Part shown: positions 36,036 to 45,083 of the stretch, piece after piece
Layout of the letters: each line of letters starts with the position of its first letter
Position numbering within the stretch: the stretch's first letter is position 1
NCBI RefSeq assembly: GCF_013377855.1
Contig: NZ_JABXYJ010000001.1
Coordinates: 392,964-456,963, forward strand
Source of the DNA: Cognatundibacterium oligocarboniphilum
Lineage (GTDB): Bacteria > Pseudomonadota > Gammaproteobacteria > Burkholderiales > Burkholderiaceae_D
Direction: 5' to 3'
Length of the DNA: 64,000 nt
Translations under genes and position numbers: made by a program
The notes under the pieces: generated by a model
What the model saw: only the letters and a program-made list of their open reading frames with translations
Told to the model about the DNA's origin: nothing
Database searches by the model: none

Positions 36036-36743
36036 CTAAACCTCCAGCCATTCCTGTCGGATTTTTTCGTTGGCGCGCAAATCGTCCGGCGTACCTTCAA
36101 ATACGATACTTCCATGTCCCATCACATAGACGCGCTGAGAAATTTCAAGTGCAATCGCCAGTTTCTGCTCTACGAGCAAAACCGAAACACCCCGGTTTTT
36201 CAGCTCTTTCAGATACTCGCCAACCAGCTCGACAATTTTTGGTGCAAGCCCTTCAGTCGGCTCGTCAATCATGATCAGATCAGGATCCCCCATCAGCGTC
36301 CTGCACAGCGTCAGCATTTGCTGTTCGCCTCCGGACATCACTCCTGCCGGAGTATTCCGCCGCTCTTTCAGTCTCGGAAACATCTGATACATATCCTCCA
36401 TACTCCAGCGTGGCGTTCTGTTCTGACCTGACTTTTCTCCGAGAATCAGATTTTGTTCCACAGTCAACGTGGGGAAAATATCCCTGTTTTCAGGTACATA
36501 ACCCAGTCCTTTATGGGCGATCTGAAACGCCTTCAGGCCGATCATTTGCTCGCCTTTGAATAAGACAGAGCCTGTTGCATGTACTTGCCCCATTGTTGCC
36601 TTGACCGTGGTGGAGCGACCGACACCATTGCGTCCGAGCAGACTGACTATCTCACTCTGATTGACGTGCAAATCGACACCGTGCAGCACGTGGCTCTTGC
36701 CGTAAAAAGCATTTAAATCTTTAATCTCGAGTAATGCGGTCAT
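36036..36743 (-). CDS. livF: Branched-chain-type ABC transporter ATP-binding protein LivF
   Basis: ATPase of 235 aa from the ATG that overlaps the livG stop by 4 nt; the longer frame lies inside livG. Motifs: LLGRNGVGRSTTVKA (Walker A with Arg in place of the usual Lys-flanking Gly-Lys: GRNGVGRST, so the invariant Lys reads Arg), MSGGEQQML signature and LIMIDEPTEGLAP (Walker B). The Lys-to-Arg change in Walker A is unusual and could reduce ATP hydrolysis. Energises uptake with LivG, LivH and LivM. Confidence 0.9.
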   Translation of the reverse strand: MTALLEIKDLNAFYGKSHVLHGVDLHVNQSEIVSLLGRNGVGRSTTVKATMGQVHATGSVLFKGEQMIGLKAFQIAHKGLGYVPENRDIFPTLTVEQNLILGEKSGQNRTPRWSMEDMYQMFPRLKERRNTPAGVMSGGEQQMLTLCRTLMGDPDLIMIDEPTEGLAPKIVELVGEYLKELKNRGVSVLLVEQKLAIALEISQRVYVMGHGSIVFEGTPDDLRANEKIRQEWLEV

Positions 36744-37507
36744 GCGTTCACCTCCACCGGCGCATGGCCGCCCAGATAAGCGTCTTTCACTTTTTGATTG
36801 TTCCGTATGTTTTGTGGCGTGTCGCAAGCAATGACCTCTCCATACACGACCACAGCAATTTTATCGGCGAGCCCAAAAACCACACTCATATCATGCTCTA
36901 CCATCAGTAAGGTTTTTCCCACAGTCACTTTGCGGATCAGTTCAACGGCCGCATCGGATTCCGACCTGCTCATACCGGCGGTCGGTTCATCCAGCAAAAT
37001 CACATCTGCACCGCCAGCGATCGTGATGCCAATTTCCAATGCCCGTTGTTCCGCATAAGTCAGCAGCCCTGCTATAACATCCCGGCGACGTTTCAACCCG
37101 ATTTGCTCCAATACTGCTTCTGCGCGTTCGTGCGCATCCTTTAGCCCATTGAGTCTTTGCCAGAAGGAATATTTATATCCGAGAGACCAGAGTACGGCAC
37201 AACGCAGATTTTCATAGACGCTGAGGCGGTGGAAAATATTCGTAATCTGAAAGCTGCGCGATAATCCACGACGATTAATTACATAGGGAGGAAGATTTCT
37301 GATACTTGCGCCATTCAGCAGGATATCGCCGGAACTGATGCCGAATCTTCCCGAGATCAGATTGAACAAAGTGGATTTTCCAGCGCCGTTCGGACCAATG
37401 ATCGCAAAGCGCTCGCCTTTCGGAACTTGCAGATTGGCGCCGCGAATAATTTCAGCACTGCCAAAATTTTTTCGCACGTCTTTTAACTCGAGAGAAAAGT
37501 CACTCAT
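36740..37507 (-). CDS. livG: Branched-chain-type ABC transporter ATP-binding protein LivG
   Basis: ATPase of 255 aa. Walker A is GPNGAGKST (about 36-44). The LivG-type segment RGLSRSFQITNIF, a signature region (LTYAEQRALEIGI, where LSGGQ is replaced by LTYAE) and Walker B VILLDEPTAGM follow, then the switch His in LMVEHDMSVV. The altered signature LTYAEQ is seen in other LivG-like proteins of aromatic/acid transporters. Starts within the 4-nt overlap with livM. Confidence 0.92.
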   Translation of the reverse strand: MSDFSLELKDVRKNFGSAEIIRGANLQVPKGERFAIIGPNGAGKSTLFNLISGRFGISSGDILLNGASIRNLPPYVINRRGLSRSFQITNIFHRLSVYENLRCAVLWSLGYKYSFWQRLNGLKDAHERAEAVLEQIGLKRRRDVIAGLLTYAEQRALEIGITIAGGADVILLDEPTAGMSRSESDAAVELIRKVTVGKTLLMVEHDMSVVFGLADKIAVVVYGEVIACDTPQNIRNNQKVKDAYLGGHAPVEVNA

Positions 37508-38790
37508 ACCTGCGCCCTCCGCATTGCTTCCTCAATTTCCGTATTGACTTCACCGGATACTTTTTGAAATGGTGCTTTAAACCGGATGAAACCAATCGCT
37601 CCAACCAAAATACACAAAAGGGCAATACCCCACGATGCCGGCGCAGCTGAATTTACCTGAAAGCCAAACAAGGCAATCACCGGGTTCTGCATTGATTCGA
37701 GAGAGAGTTGGTACAACATTTCTATCGACATAATCAATCCCGCCAGAGCAATCAACGTCGACAGCAACAATTTCCAGAGTGTTGGCCAGACACGACCAAA
37801 TTTAGAAAATTTAACCAACCGCACATTCAACATCAGGATACTGGCAATACCGCCCGGCGCATACATGACGATCAGGATGAAAAAGATTCCCAGATAAAGT
37901 TGCCAGGCCTTCGTAAAATCGGACAGCATCACGGTCAGGAAAACACCGAGCACCGCACCGATCAGTGGGCCAAAAAAGAACCCGACTCCACCGATAAAGG
38001 TGAATAGTAATACGGCTCCTGAACGAATTGCACTGACATTTTCGGCGGTCACAATCTCAAAGTTAATCGCCGATAATCCGCCGGAAATACCGGCAAAAAA
38101 CGCAGACAGAATCAACGTCAGATAACGTACCCATTGCGTGTCATAACCGACAAATTCAGCACGTTCCGGATTGTCGCGTACCGCATTAATCATGCGACCC
38201 AACGGAGTCTGGGTAAACGCAAACATGGCAACCGCACTGATAAAAAGCCAGAATGCGATCAGGTAATAAACCTGAATCTGCGGACCATAGGTAATGCCAA
38301 TGACAGCGTTCCCGATCACGCGATTGGTCGATATGCCCCCCTCCCCTCCGAAAAATTTCGGAAACATCAGTGAGCAGGCAAACACCAGTTCCACCATCCC
38401 CAACGTAATCATTGAGAAGGTTGTACCTGACTTTTTGGTAGTGACATAACCAAACAGAATGCCAAAACCCATACCTGCGATTCCGCCAATCAGCGGAATC
38501 AGCGTTACAGGAATCGGAAGACTACCATCTGCTGCCAGATTCATCGCATGAATTGCAAAAAAGGCTCCCAGACCTGAATAGACCGCATGACCGAAAGACA
38601 GCATCCCCCCTTGTCCGAGCAGCATATTGAACGATAGTCCGAATATCATCAGCGTACCCATTTGCGACAACAGAGATAGCGCTGCACCTTCATGAAAAAT
38701 AACCGGAGCCAGGACCAACACCAGAGCAAAGCTGCTCCAGACTAACCAGCGGCCAAGATAAAGAGGTTTATAGTGAAGCGTATTATTCAT
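37504..38790 (-). CDS. livM: Branched-chain-type ABC transporter permease LivM
   Basis: Permease of 428 aa with about ten membrane helices. Typical LivM pattern: FNMLLGQGGMLSFGHAVYSGLGAF near 53-76, and the EAA-like loop in NPERAEFVGYDTQWVRY. An extra C-terminal portion (about residues 335-428: a further pair of helices and a cytosolic tail) makes it longer than many LivM proteins of about 320-360 aa. Begins 3 nt after livH. Confidence 0.92.
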   Translation of the reverse strand: MNNTLHYKPLYLGRWLVWSSFALVLVLAPVIFHEGAALSLLSQMGTLMIFGLSFNMLLGQGGMLSFGHAVYSGLGAFFAIHAMNLAADGSLPIPVTLIPLIGGIAGMGFGILFGYVTTKKSGTTFSMITLGMVELVFACSLMFPKFFGGEGGISTNRVIGNAVIGITYGPQIQVYYLIAFWLFISAVAMFAFTQTPLGRMINAVRDNPERAEFVGYDTQWVRYLTLILSAFFAGISGGLSAINFEIVTAENVSAIRSGAVLLFTFIGGVGFFFGPLIGAVLGVFLTVMLSDFTKAWQLYLGIFFILIVMYAPGGIASILMLNVRLVKFSKFGRVWPTLWKLLLSTLIALAGLIMSIEMLYQLSLESMQNPVIALFGFQVNSAAPASWGIALLCILVGAIGFIRFKAPFQKVSGEVNTEIEEAMRRAQV

Positions 38791-38793
38791 TGT

Positions 38794-39741
38794 TTAGCCC
38801 TCACGTGTTCCGAGTAAACCACGAGGTCTGAAAATCAGGATCAGAACCAGTAGCAAATATGGCATGACTGGCGCAATTTGCGCGATGGTCAGCGTCAAGA
38901 GTGCGTATAGCGGTGACGTGGCACTGACCAGCACCCCGAATTTCGACAGCAGGCTGGCAAACGAATAATCCAGCGCAACCGCAAATGTCTGTAAAACACC
39001 GATCAAAAGCGAAGCGACGAAAGCACCGGCCAGAGACCCCATTCCTCCGACAACGACGACGACAAAAATAATGCTGCCTAATGTTGCTGCCATACCCGGC
39101 TCAGTAACAAACGCGTTTCCCCCGACGACACCAGCCAGACCCGCGAGAGCGCAGCCGCCGCCAAACACCAGCATGAAGACCCTCGGGACATTGTGCCCCA
39201 GCGCTTCTACGGCATCCGGATGCGTGAGTGCAGCCTGAATCACCAATCCAATACGCGTGCGGGTCAATACCAGATAAATTGACAGGAGCATGATCAATGC
39301 CACCAGCATCATGAATCCCCGGTAAATCGGAAAGGTCGTTGTATAGAGTGTGAACAGCGGCCCATCCAGCGAGGCAGGTATGGCATAAGGTACGCCGGCG
39401 CGCCCCCAGATCAGTTGAACCACTTCCACAATCACATATGACAACCCGAATGTGAAAAGCAGTTCTGGAATATGTCCGTATTTATGCACCGAACGCAGAC
39501 CATATCGCTCGACCAGTGCGCCCAGTATGCCAACCAGCAGCGGCGCCAGGAAAAGAGCTGCCCAGAAACCTAAAACACTGCTCAGCATATAGGCGAAATA
39601 AGCACCCAGCATATAAAAACTGGCATGAGCAAAATTGAGTACGCCCATCATGCTAAAAATCAAGGTAAGTCCCGATGACAGCATAAACAGCAGCAACCCG
39701 TAGCTGACGCCATTCAACAGGGTAATGAGGGTAAATTCCAC
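38794..39741 (-). CDS. livH: Branched-chain-type ABC transporter permease LivH
   Basis: Permease of 315 aa, about eight to nine helices. Pattern NGVSYGLLLFMLSSGLTLIFSMMGVLNFAHASFYMLGAY (quoted in parts) at the N-terminus and ALGHNVPRVFMLVFGGGCALAG later are diagnostic of LivH. Starts at GTG with AAGGA 7 nt upstream. Separated from livJ by a terminator and operator dyad B, so it may have its own promoter as well as read-through. Confidence 0.92.
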   Translation of the reverse strand: MEFTLITLLNGVSYGLLLFMLSSGLTLIFSMMGVLNFAHASFYMLGAYFAYMLSSVLGFWAALFLAPLLVGILGALVERYGLRSVHKYGHIPELLFTFGLSYVIVEVVQLIWGRAGVPYAIPASLDGPLFTLYTTTFPIYRGFMMLVALIMLLSIYLVLTRTRIGLVIQAALTHPDAVEALGHNVPRVFMLVFGGGCALAGLAGVVGGNAFVTEPGMAATLGSIIFVVVVVGGMGSLAGAFVASLLIGVLQTFAVALDYSFASLLSKFGVLVSATSPLYALLTLTIAQIAPVMPYLLLVLILIFRPRGLLGTREG

Positions 39742-39769
39742 AGCGTGATCCTTTTCAGCGTTTTCCTAT

Positions 39770-39786
39770 GAACGACCGTACTATTT
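39770..39786. promoter_or_regulatory. Operator-like motif B between livJ and livH
   Basis: GAACGACCGTACTATTT: its right half CGTACTATTT is identical to half of dyad A, while the left half is degenerate. It lies about 30 bp upstream of livH and just past the livJ terminator. Confidence 0.45.
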
Positions 39787-39792
39787 TCAGGC

Positions 39793-39823
39793 AAAAAAAG
39801 AGAGTCAGTGCGGATTGACTCTC
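39793..39823 (-). terminator. Intrinsic terminator after livJ
   Basis: Minus strand: GAGAGTCA, 8-nt loop, TGACTCTC followed by seven T. Located between the binding-protein gene and the permease genes, so most transcripts would carry livJ alone, giving excess binding protein. Confidence 0.88.
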
Positions 39824-39837
39824 TTCTGGAATGCCGA

Positions 39838-41097
39838 TTAACCAGGGCGTTTCATCTGACATGAAGATGGCTGAGAAGCGACAAACGCATCAATTTTTTG
39901 ATTTGTTTTCCAGCCCAGACCTGTATTTTCCTGATCGTATTTCACATCTTTGCCATTCACCTTGACCCAGGTTGCAATATATAAAGGTTGCTGCAACTGG
40001 TGATCAAGTTTACGCATGACGACCTCACCGTTCAGACTCTTGAAGGTGGCGCCTTCAAGTACCGGTGCCACTTTCACTGGGTCTGTAGATTGCGCTTTTT
40101 TGACTGCCTGTGACATGGCAGTAATGATGGAGTAAGTCGCCATCGAATAATAATCGTCTTTATATTTGGCTTTAAATCCTTCGACGATATCTTTTCCGGT
40201 AAAGGCTTCGTTATTAACATTCCAATAACCGACATACTTTACGTGATCCATACCAGCCGCCCCCATTGCCGTAGGAACACCGGTTGTCGAACCATAGTAA
40301 GTGTAGAAATTGGCTTTCAGATCGGCATCTTTGGCTGCCTTAATTAATAAAGCAAGGTCTGCGCCCCAATTGCCGGTGATGACCGTATCCGCTCCGGAAG
40401 ATTTGATTTTCGCAATGTATGGGGAGAAATCTTTAACCTGCCCGATAGGATGCAAATCATCGCCCACGATCTGGATATCAGGACGTTTGCGTGCCAGATA
40501 TTCTTTAGCCGCGCGGGTTACCTGATGGCCAAAGGAATAATTCTGACCAATGATGTAGACCTTCTTGATATTCTTATCTGCTGCCATGTAGGTGGTCAGC
40601 GCTTCCATTTTCATATCCGAATTGGAGTCAAACCGGAAATGCCAGTAGCTGCATTTGCTGTTGGTCATATCAGGATCTACGGCAGCGTGATTCAGATAAA
40701 TAATTTCTTTACCGGGGTTGCGCTCATTGTGTTTATTTACCGCATCCAACAATGCCAAGCCGACGCCGGACCCATTCCCTTGGGTGATGTAACGGAATCC
40801 TTTATCAATCACGGTTTTCAATACATTCAGCGATTCCTGCGGACTGCCCTTATTGTCGAACCCCACAACTTCAAATGTATTATTGCCTGCCCACTTTTCA
40901 TTATTTGCTTTTTCGGCAATATATTGAAATGAATTCAGAATATTTTGCCCAACCGGGGCGAATGGCCCAGACAACGGGTCAATATAAGCAATTTTGATCG
41001 TATCCGCCATGGATACCTGAGCTGTCAACGCGAATGGAATGGCGGATAATGCGGCTGCGACGAAAGATGCACGTAGTGGGGATGATTGAAATTTCAT
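39838..41097 (-). CDS. livJ: Branched-chain-type ABC transporter substrate-binding protein (LivJ-like)
   Basis: Periplasmic binding protein of 419 aa. Signal peptide with cleavage near VSMADT (about residue 30). The mature fold begins IKIAYIDPLSGPFAPVGQNIL, then DNKGSPQESLNVLKTVID, GNGSGVGLALLDAV, IGQNYSFGHQVT and ITGNWGADLALLIKAAKDA. GGAG precedes the ATG by 8 nt; the frame is open 19 codons upstream without signal features. The ligand cannot be read from sequence: this subfamily includes transporters of branched-chain amino acids, aromatic acids and short acids, and the neighbouring CoA ligase and beta-oxidation enzyme favour a carboxylic acid. Confidence 0.9.
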   Translation of the reverse strand: MKFQSSPLRASFVAAALSAIPFALTAQVSMADTIKIAYIDPLSGPFAPVGQNILNSFQYIAEKANNEKWAGNNTFEVVGFDNKGSPQESLNVLKTVIDKGFRYITQGNGSGVGLALLDAVNKHNERNPGKEIIYLNHAAVDPDMTNSKCSYWHFRFDSNSDMKMEALTTYMAADKNIKKVYIIGQNYSFGHQVTRAAKEYLARKRPDIQIVGDDLHPIGQVKDFSPYIAKIKSSGADTVITGNWGADLALLIKAAKDADLKANFYTYYGSTTGVPTAMGAAGMDHVKYVGYWNVNNEAFTGKDIVEGFKAKYKDDYYSMATYSIITAMSQAVKKAQSTDPVKVAPVLEGATFKSLNGEVVMRKLDHQLQQPLYIATWVKVNGKDVKYDQENTGLGWKTNQKIDAFVASQPSSCQMKRPG

Positions 41098-41195
41098 TTG
41101 TCTCTCTCCATTTTTTGAGTTGGAAATTATGTACCCTGCGAACTTGTCTGGCATTGACCGTCTAATGCGGTCTTCATCATGATCTTGCTGAATTT

Positions 41196-42854
41196 TTAGC
41201 GCTGGGCTGTTGGCAGTTTGTGCTCCTTAAATTGTTCTCTGAGTTTGTTTTTTAAAATTTTACCTGTCGCCCCTAATGGTAAAGCGTCGATAAACACTAC
41301 ATCATCGGGCAGCCACCACTTAGCTACTTTACCTTCAAAAAAATGTAAAAGCTCTTCTTTTGTGACTTCTGCGCCCTGTTTTTTGACAATCAATAACAAC
41401 GGGCGCTCATCCCATTTCGGATGGTAAATGCCGATACACGCCGCCTGCAGCACGGCTGGATGCGATACCGCGACATTCTCCAGATCAATCGTGCCGATCC
41501 ATTCACCGCCTGACTTAATCACGTCTTTGCTACGATCAGTGATCTGCATATAGCCATCAGCATCTATCGTCGCTACATCCCCGGTTGGGAACCAACCGTC
41601 TTCCAGTACATCGCCACCCTCATCTTTAAAGTAGGAGTTAATGATCCACGGTCCTTTGACCAATAAATTCCCATAGGTGGTGCCATCCCAAGGCAATTCT
41701 TTGCCGGCATCATCTACAATTTTCATGTCAACACCGTATAGCACATGGCCTTGCTTGGTCAGGATTTTTTCCCGATCTTCTTCACTTAACGCACTGTGCC
41801 GAGATAACAATGTACAGGCCGTGCCCAGCGGCGACATTTCGGTCATTCCCCAGGCATGCACAACCTCGACGTTATAGTTATGACGGAAGTTGCGCATCAT
41901 TGCTGGCGGGCAGGCAGAACCGCCAATCACCGTGCGTTTGAAACTGGAAAACTTCAGATTGTTCTGTCCTACATAGGTCAGCAGACCGAGCCAGACGGTT
42001 GGGACTCCGGCTGAAAAAGTTACCTGTTCCTGTTCAAATAATTCGTACAAGGATTTGCCATCCAGATGAGGGCCGGGGAAAACCAGCTTTGCGCCAGTCA
42101 GTGGTGCGGAATACGGTAATCCCCAGGCATTCACATGGAACATGGGCACCACCGGAAGCACTGAATCACGGGCAGAAACATTTAATCCGTCCGGCATAGC
42201 CGAAGCATAAGAATGAAGAATCGTAGATCGATGGGAGTACAGGGCGCCTTTCGGATGTCCGGTCGTTCCGGATGTGTAGCACAGGCTGGAGGCGGAATTT
42301 TCATCGAATTCAGGCCAGATAAACTGATCGGAATTATCCTCAATCAGATCTTCATAGCATAGCAGATTCGGAATGCCGGAATCAGCAGGAAAATGATCGC
42401 GGCCGCACATCATGATGAATGCTTTGACGGTCGGACAATGTGTTGCGATCGCCTGGATAATTGGCAGGAAAGTGATATCGAACAGCAGGTACTGGTCTTC
42501 TGCGTGATTGACGATATAGCTGATTTGCTCGGGATGTAACCTGGGGTTGATGGTGTGCAGAACCGCCCCGGAACCCGATACGGCGTAATAAGCTTCCAGA
42601 TGACGATAACCGTTCCATGCCAGCGTTGCAATCCGGTCACCGATCTGAATACCAAAACCAGCAAATGCATTGGCCAGTTTTTTGGCGCGCCGGTGGCACT
42701 CGGTGTAGTTGTAGCGGTGAATATCGCCCTCAACACGTCGCGAAACAATTTCATTTTTTCCGAAATAACGATCCGCATGCTGAATAATGCTGGAGATCAG
42801 CAAAGGCTTATGCATCATTTGGCCCATTAACGGACTCATCGGGTAAGCTGACAT
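41196..42854 (-). CDS. Medium/long-chain acyl-CoA synthetase (AMP-forming)
   Basis: ATP-dependent CoA ligase of 552 aa. Adenylation motifs: [16 protein letters not shown] (P-loop, about 191-206), [14 protein letters not shown], the hinge [30 protein letters not shown] and the C-terminal catalytic Lys in [16 protein letters not shown]. Closest in pattern to AlkK-like and methylthiopropionate-CoA ligases, which act on medium-chain or substituted acids. AGGAG precedes the ATG. Upstream of livJ on the same strand; dyad C lies about 80 bp before it. Probably activates the acid brought in by the Liv-type transporter. Confidence 0.9.
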   Translation of the reverse strand: MSAYPMSPLMGQMMHKPLLISSIIQHADRYFGKNEIVSRRVEGDIHRYNYTECHRRAKKLANAFAGFGIQIGDRIATLAWNGYRHLEAYYAVSGSGAVLHTINPRLHPEQISYIVNHAEDQYLLFDITFLPIIQAIATHCPTVKAFIMMCGRDHFPADSGIPNLLCYEDLIEDNSDQFIWPEFDENSASSLCYTSGTTGHPKGALYSHRSTILHSYASAMPDGLNVSARDSVLPVVPMFHVNAWGLPYSAPLTGAKLVFPGPHLDGKSLYELFEQEQVTFSAGVPTVWLGLLTYVGQNNLKFSSFKRTVIGGSACPPAMMRNFRHNYNVEVVHAWGMTEMSPLGTACTLLSRHSALSEEDREKILTKQGHVLYGVDMKIVDDAGKELPWDGTTYGNLLVKGPWIINSYFKDEGGDVLEDGWFPTGDVATIDADGYMQITDRSKDVIKSGGEWIGTIDLENVAVSHPAVLQAACIGIYHPKWDERPLLLIVKKQGAEVTKEELLHFFEGKVAKWWLPDDVVFIDALPLGATGKILKNKLREQFKEHKLPTAQR

Positions 42855-42933
42855 TTGTTCTCCTGAAATTAACTGCCTGGTGGTTTATTTGTTTTTTTCA
42901 GAGTTTGCTGAATTTTATTCTTGAACGATTTTT

Positions 42934-42945
42934 GTACGACCGTAC
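42934..42945. promoter_or_regulatory. Operator-like dyad C upstream of the acyl-CoA ligase
   Basis: GTACG-AC-CGTAC, perfect 5-bp inverted repeat; right flank CGTACTA matches sites A and B. Third copy of the motif within this gene block. Confidence 0.55.
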
Positions 42946-43088
42946 TAATCCGTCAATCACTATTTCTAATGCGATGCAGCATAATGTGTTCGAAAATGTG
43001 ATTTTTACTCCATATATGTAGAATGATCGAGAAAAAAAATATTATTGCAATGCGCAAAAATGACGCTATAGATGAAGCAACAGCAAGC

Positions 43089-43133
43089 GAAAAAAACGGA
43101 AACCGACAGCGCGATTACTGCCCGATTTCCGTT
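43089..43133 (-). terminator. Intrinsic terminator after rlmJ
   Basis: Minus strand: AACGGAAA, 23-nt loop, TTTCCGTT followed by further T residues, 45 nt after the rlmJ stop. The long loop can fold further (TCGGGCAG...). Confidence 0.7.
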
Positions 43134-43177
43134 ATTGAAGAATTGAAGAATAACCGACTATAAGAAAGGCTCCGGGA

Positions 43178-44098
43178 TTAAGTCCTTAGCGGCCGACTTC
43201 CTCCGGAGGAAACCGGTATTCCGGTTTCCAGCTCAAAATGCGCACCCTTGTCCCTGCCCAGCGTGGCGACCAGATAAGGCATGACTTCTTTCAGTGTCGC
43301 AGCCAGTGTCCAGGGAGGATTCAGGATGAACATGCCGCTGCTGTGCAAACCGAATCCGTCTGGTGACGGTCCGCTGATTGATAAGGTGACATTCAGCCAG
43401 TCTTTACAGTCAATGCGTTTCAACTTTTCCGGCAGTTGGCGTGATTCGGGGCGTTGCAATACCGGATACCAGATTGCATAGGTTCCTGTAGAAAAACGTT
43501 TGACTGCGTCTTCCAGCGCCACCCTGACACGGCGATAATCATCTTTCACCTCGAATGGTGGATCGATCAGTACGATGCCACGACGTGAAGGTGGCGGCAA
43601 TAAGGCCTTCAGGCTTTCAAAACCGTCAGCATCAGAAATGATGATGCGTTTTCCCCTTACCGCCGGTCGGTGCCCCTGTTCAGCCGCATGGGCATCCATT
43701 TTCCGGAAATTTTCACTCAATACTTTAATTTCACTGGGATGCAATTCAAACAGACGTAAACGATCCTGCTCACGCATGATTTTGCTGGCGCAGTATGGCG
43801 AACCAGGGTAATAGCGCATCTTTCCACTGGGATTAAGCTCTTTGACCAGCGCCATATAATCAGCCAGAGCTGGTGGCAAGTCTTTCTTTTCCCAGAGCGG
43901 CCCAATCCCGGTTTCAAATTCGGCGTTTTTGGTGGCATAACCGCTGTCAAGGGCATACAAACCGGCACCGGCATGCGTATCAATGTAGGTGTAGGCGGTA
44001 TCCTTCTGGTTCAGGTACTGGAGCAGTTGAACCAGGACAAAATGTTTTAATACATCGGCGTGATTGCCCGCGTGAAAACCGTGACGGTAACTCAGCAT
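43178..44098 (-). CDS. rlmJ: 23S rRNA (adenine-2030-N6)-methyltransferase RlmJ
   Basis: SAM-dependent methyltransferase of 306 aa acting on A2030 of 23S rRNA. The N-terminus MLSYRHGFHAGNHADVLKH is diagnostic. DTHAGAGLY forms the SAM site and IVLIDPPFE (about 175) the catalytic DPPF-type motif; GMFILNPPW follows. The last about 15 residues (VSSGGSRPLRT) are a non-conserved tail. Flanked by terminators on both sides, so a single-gene unit. Confidence 0.96.
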   Translation of the reverse strand: MLSYRHGFHAGNHADVLKHFVLVQLLQYLNQKDTAYTYIDTHAGAGLYALDSGYATKNAEFETGIGPLWEKKDLPPALADYMALVKELNPSGKMRYYPGSPYCASKIMREQDRLRLFELHPSEIKVLSENFRKMDAHAAEQGHRPAVRGKRIIISDADGFESLKALLPPPSRRGIVLIDPPFEVKDDYRRVRVALEDAVKRFSTGTYAIWYPVLQRPESRQLPEKLKRIDCKDWLNVTLSISGPSPDGFGLHSSGMFILNPPWTLAATLKEVMPYLVATLGRDKGAHFELETGIPVSSGGSRPLRT

Positions 44099-44110
44099 AA
44101 TGAAATTCCT

Positions 44111-44145
44111 AAAAAATGAAAGGCAACCTGTTTAAGCAGGTTGCC
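44111..44145 (-). terminator. Intrinsic terminator after the GNAT gene
   Basis: Minus strand: GGCAACCTG, 6-nt loop, CAGGTTGCC, then TTTCATTTTTT. Ends the mltG-tmk-holB-pilZ-GNAT run before rlmJ. Confidence 0.85.
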
Positions 44146-44177
44146 ATGTAGATCTGATACCGGACTGTTTGCAGGAT

Positions 44178-44681
44178 TCAGGCGACGCGTTTGCCGAGAA
44201 TAATCAGATCGCGCTCTATATCGTCCAGCGTTGCAACTCTGGGCAGATTGGCCCAGGTTTCAAAACCGAAATGCTCGAATAATTTCAGGCTTGGCACATT
44301 GTGCCCAAAAATAAAGCCCAACAATGTATGCACCTGAATTGCCGGCGCATGTACCATTGCCAGCCTCAGAAACTGCTTGCCCAATCCCTTGCCTCGGGCA
44401 TTTTCATGCAGATAAATCGACAACTCGGCTGTTCCTGCATATGCCGGACGTCCGTAAAAATTGGAAAAGGAAAGCCAGCCAGTGATTTCACCATCCTGTT
44501 CGCTGACCCATAAAGGACGACGATCAGGCCTGTGTTCGTGAAACCAGGAATGACGTGATTCAACACTGACCGGTTCAGTATCAGCGGTGACCTGGCGTGA
44601 CGCAATGGTCGAATTGTAAATGGCCACAATCTGTGGCAAATCTTCAAAGCGTGCAAACCGGTATGAAAAATTTTCTGACAT
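44178..44681 (-). CDS. GNAT-family N-acetyltransferase (phosphinothricin acetyltransferase-like)
   Basis: Protein of 167 aa. GNAT fold: YRFARFEDLPQIVAIYNSTIAS, a central WLSFSNFYGRPAYAGTAELSIYL and the acetyl-CoA loop ENARGKGLGKQFL (Q/RxxGxG/A type, about 92-104), then the FGFE ending. The opening and YxxPAY segment resemble bar/pat-type acetyltransferases, whose true substrates are often amino acids such as methionine sulfoximine. Three nt after the PilZ gene, so co-transcribed with it. Confidence 0.9.
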   Translation of the reverse strand: MSENFSYRFARFEDLPQIVAIYNSTIASRQVTADTEPVSVESRHSWFHEHRPDRRPLWVSEQDGEITGWLSFSNFYGRPAYAGTAELSIYLHENARGKGLGKQFLRLAMVHAPAIQVHTLLGFIFGHNVPSLKLFEHFGFETWANLPRVATLDDIERDLIILGKRVA

Positions 44682-44684
44682 AAA

Positions 44685-45071
44685 TTAAATAGTGTGAGTT
44701 GCCCGGTTAGAGCGGATGGCAGCCCCCAGCGCTTCCTCAATCCGTAAGCGGATACGAGTGCCGCTTTCATCATCGGGAAAATGAACCCCGATACCCTGGG
44801 ATTTGTTATTGCCGGCCCCCGGAGGCGTAATCCATGCGACTTTCCCGGCAACAGGATATTTGGCGGGATCATCCAGCAATGTCAGGATCAGATAAATTTC
44901 CTCTCCAAGACGATAATTTTTATTCGTAGGAACAAAAATTCCGCCATTTCGTAAGAATGGCATGTACGCCGCAAATAAAGATGCTTTTTCTTTAATCGCC
45001 AGCGACAGGACTGAAGGACGATTGGGTACGGCAGGAATACCGGATTCAGTTGATAAATCTGACATAGTCAT
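44685..45071 (-). CDS. PilZ domain protein (type IV pilus / c-di-GMP-type)
   Basis: Protein of 128 aa with one PilZ fold: VLSLAIKEKASLFAAYMPFLRNGGIFVP, GEEIYLILTLLDDPAKYPVAGKVAWITP and GIGVHF. The RxxxR and (D/N)xSxxG c-di-GMP-binding motifs are missing, as in Pseudomonas PilZ itself, which acts through protein contacts in pilus assembly. Position after holB is conserved in Pseudomonas and betaproteobacteria. Two in-frame ATGs lie at the start, two codons apart. Confidence 0.9.
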   Translation of the reverse strand: MTMSDLSTESGIPAVPNRPSVLSLAIKEKASLFAAYMPFLRNGGIFVPTNKNYRLGEEIYLILTLLDDPAKYPVAGKVAWITPPGAGNNKSQGIGVHFPDDESGTRIRLRIEEALGAAIRSNRATHTI

Positions 45072-45083
45072 GCTTTCGCTGGT

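Larger units (their letters stand above)
42855..43177. other. 323-bp gap between rlmJ end and acyl-CoA ligase start
   Basis: Contains operator-like dyad C (42934-42945), the ligase SD, and the rlmJ terminator (43089-43133). No gene seen in the AT-rich middle. Confidence 0.5.
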
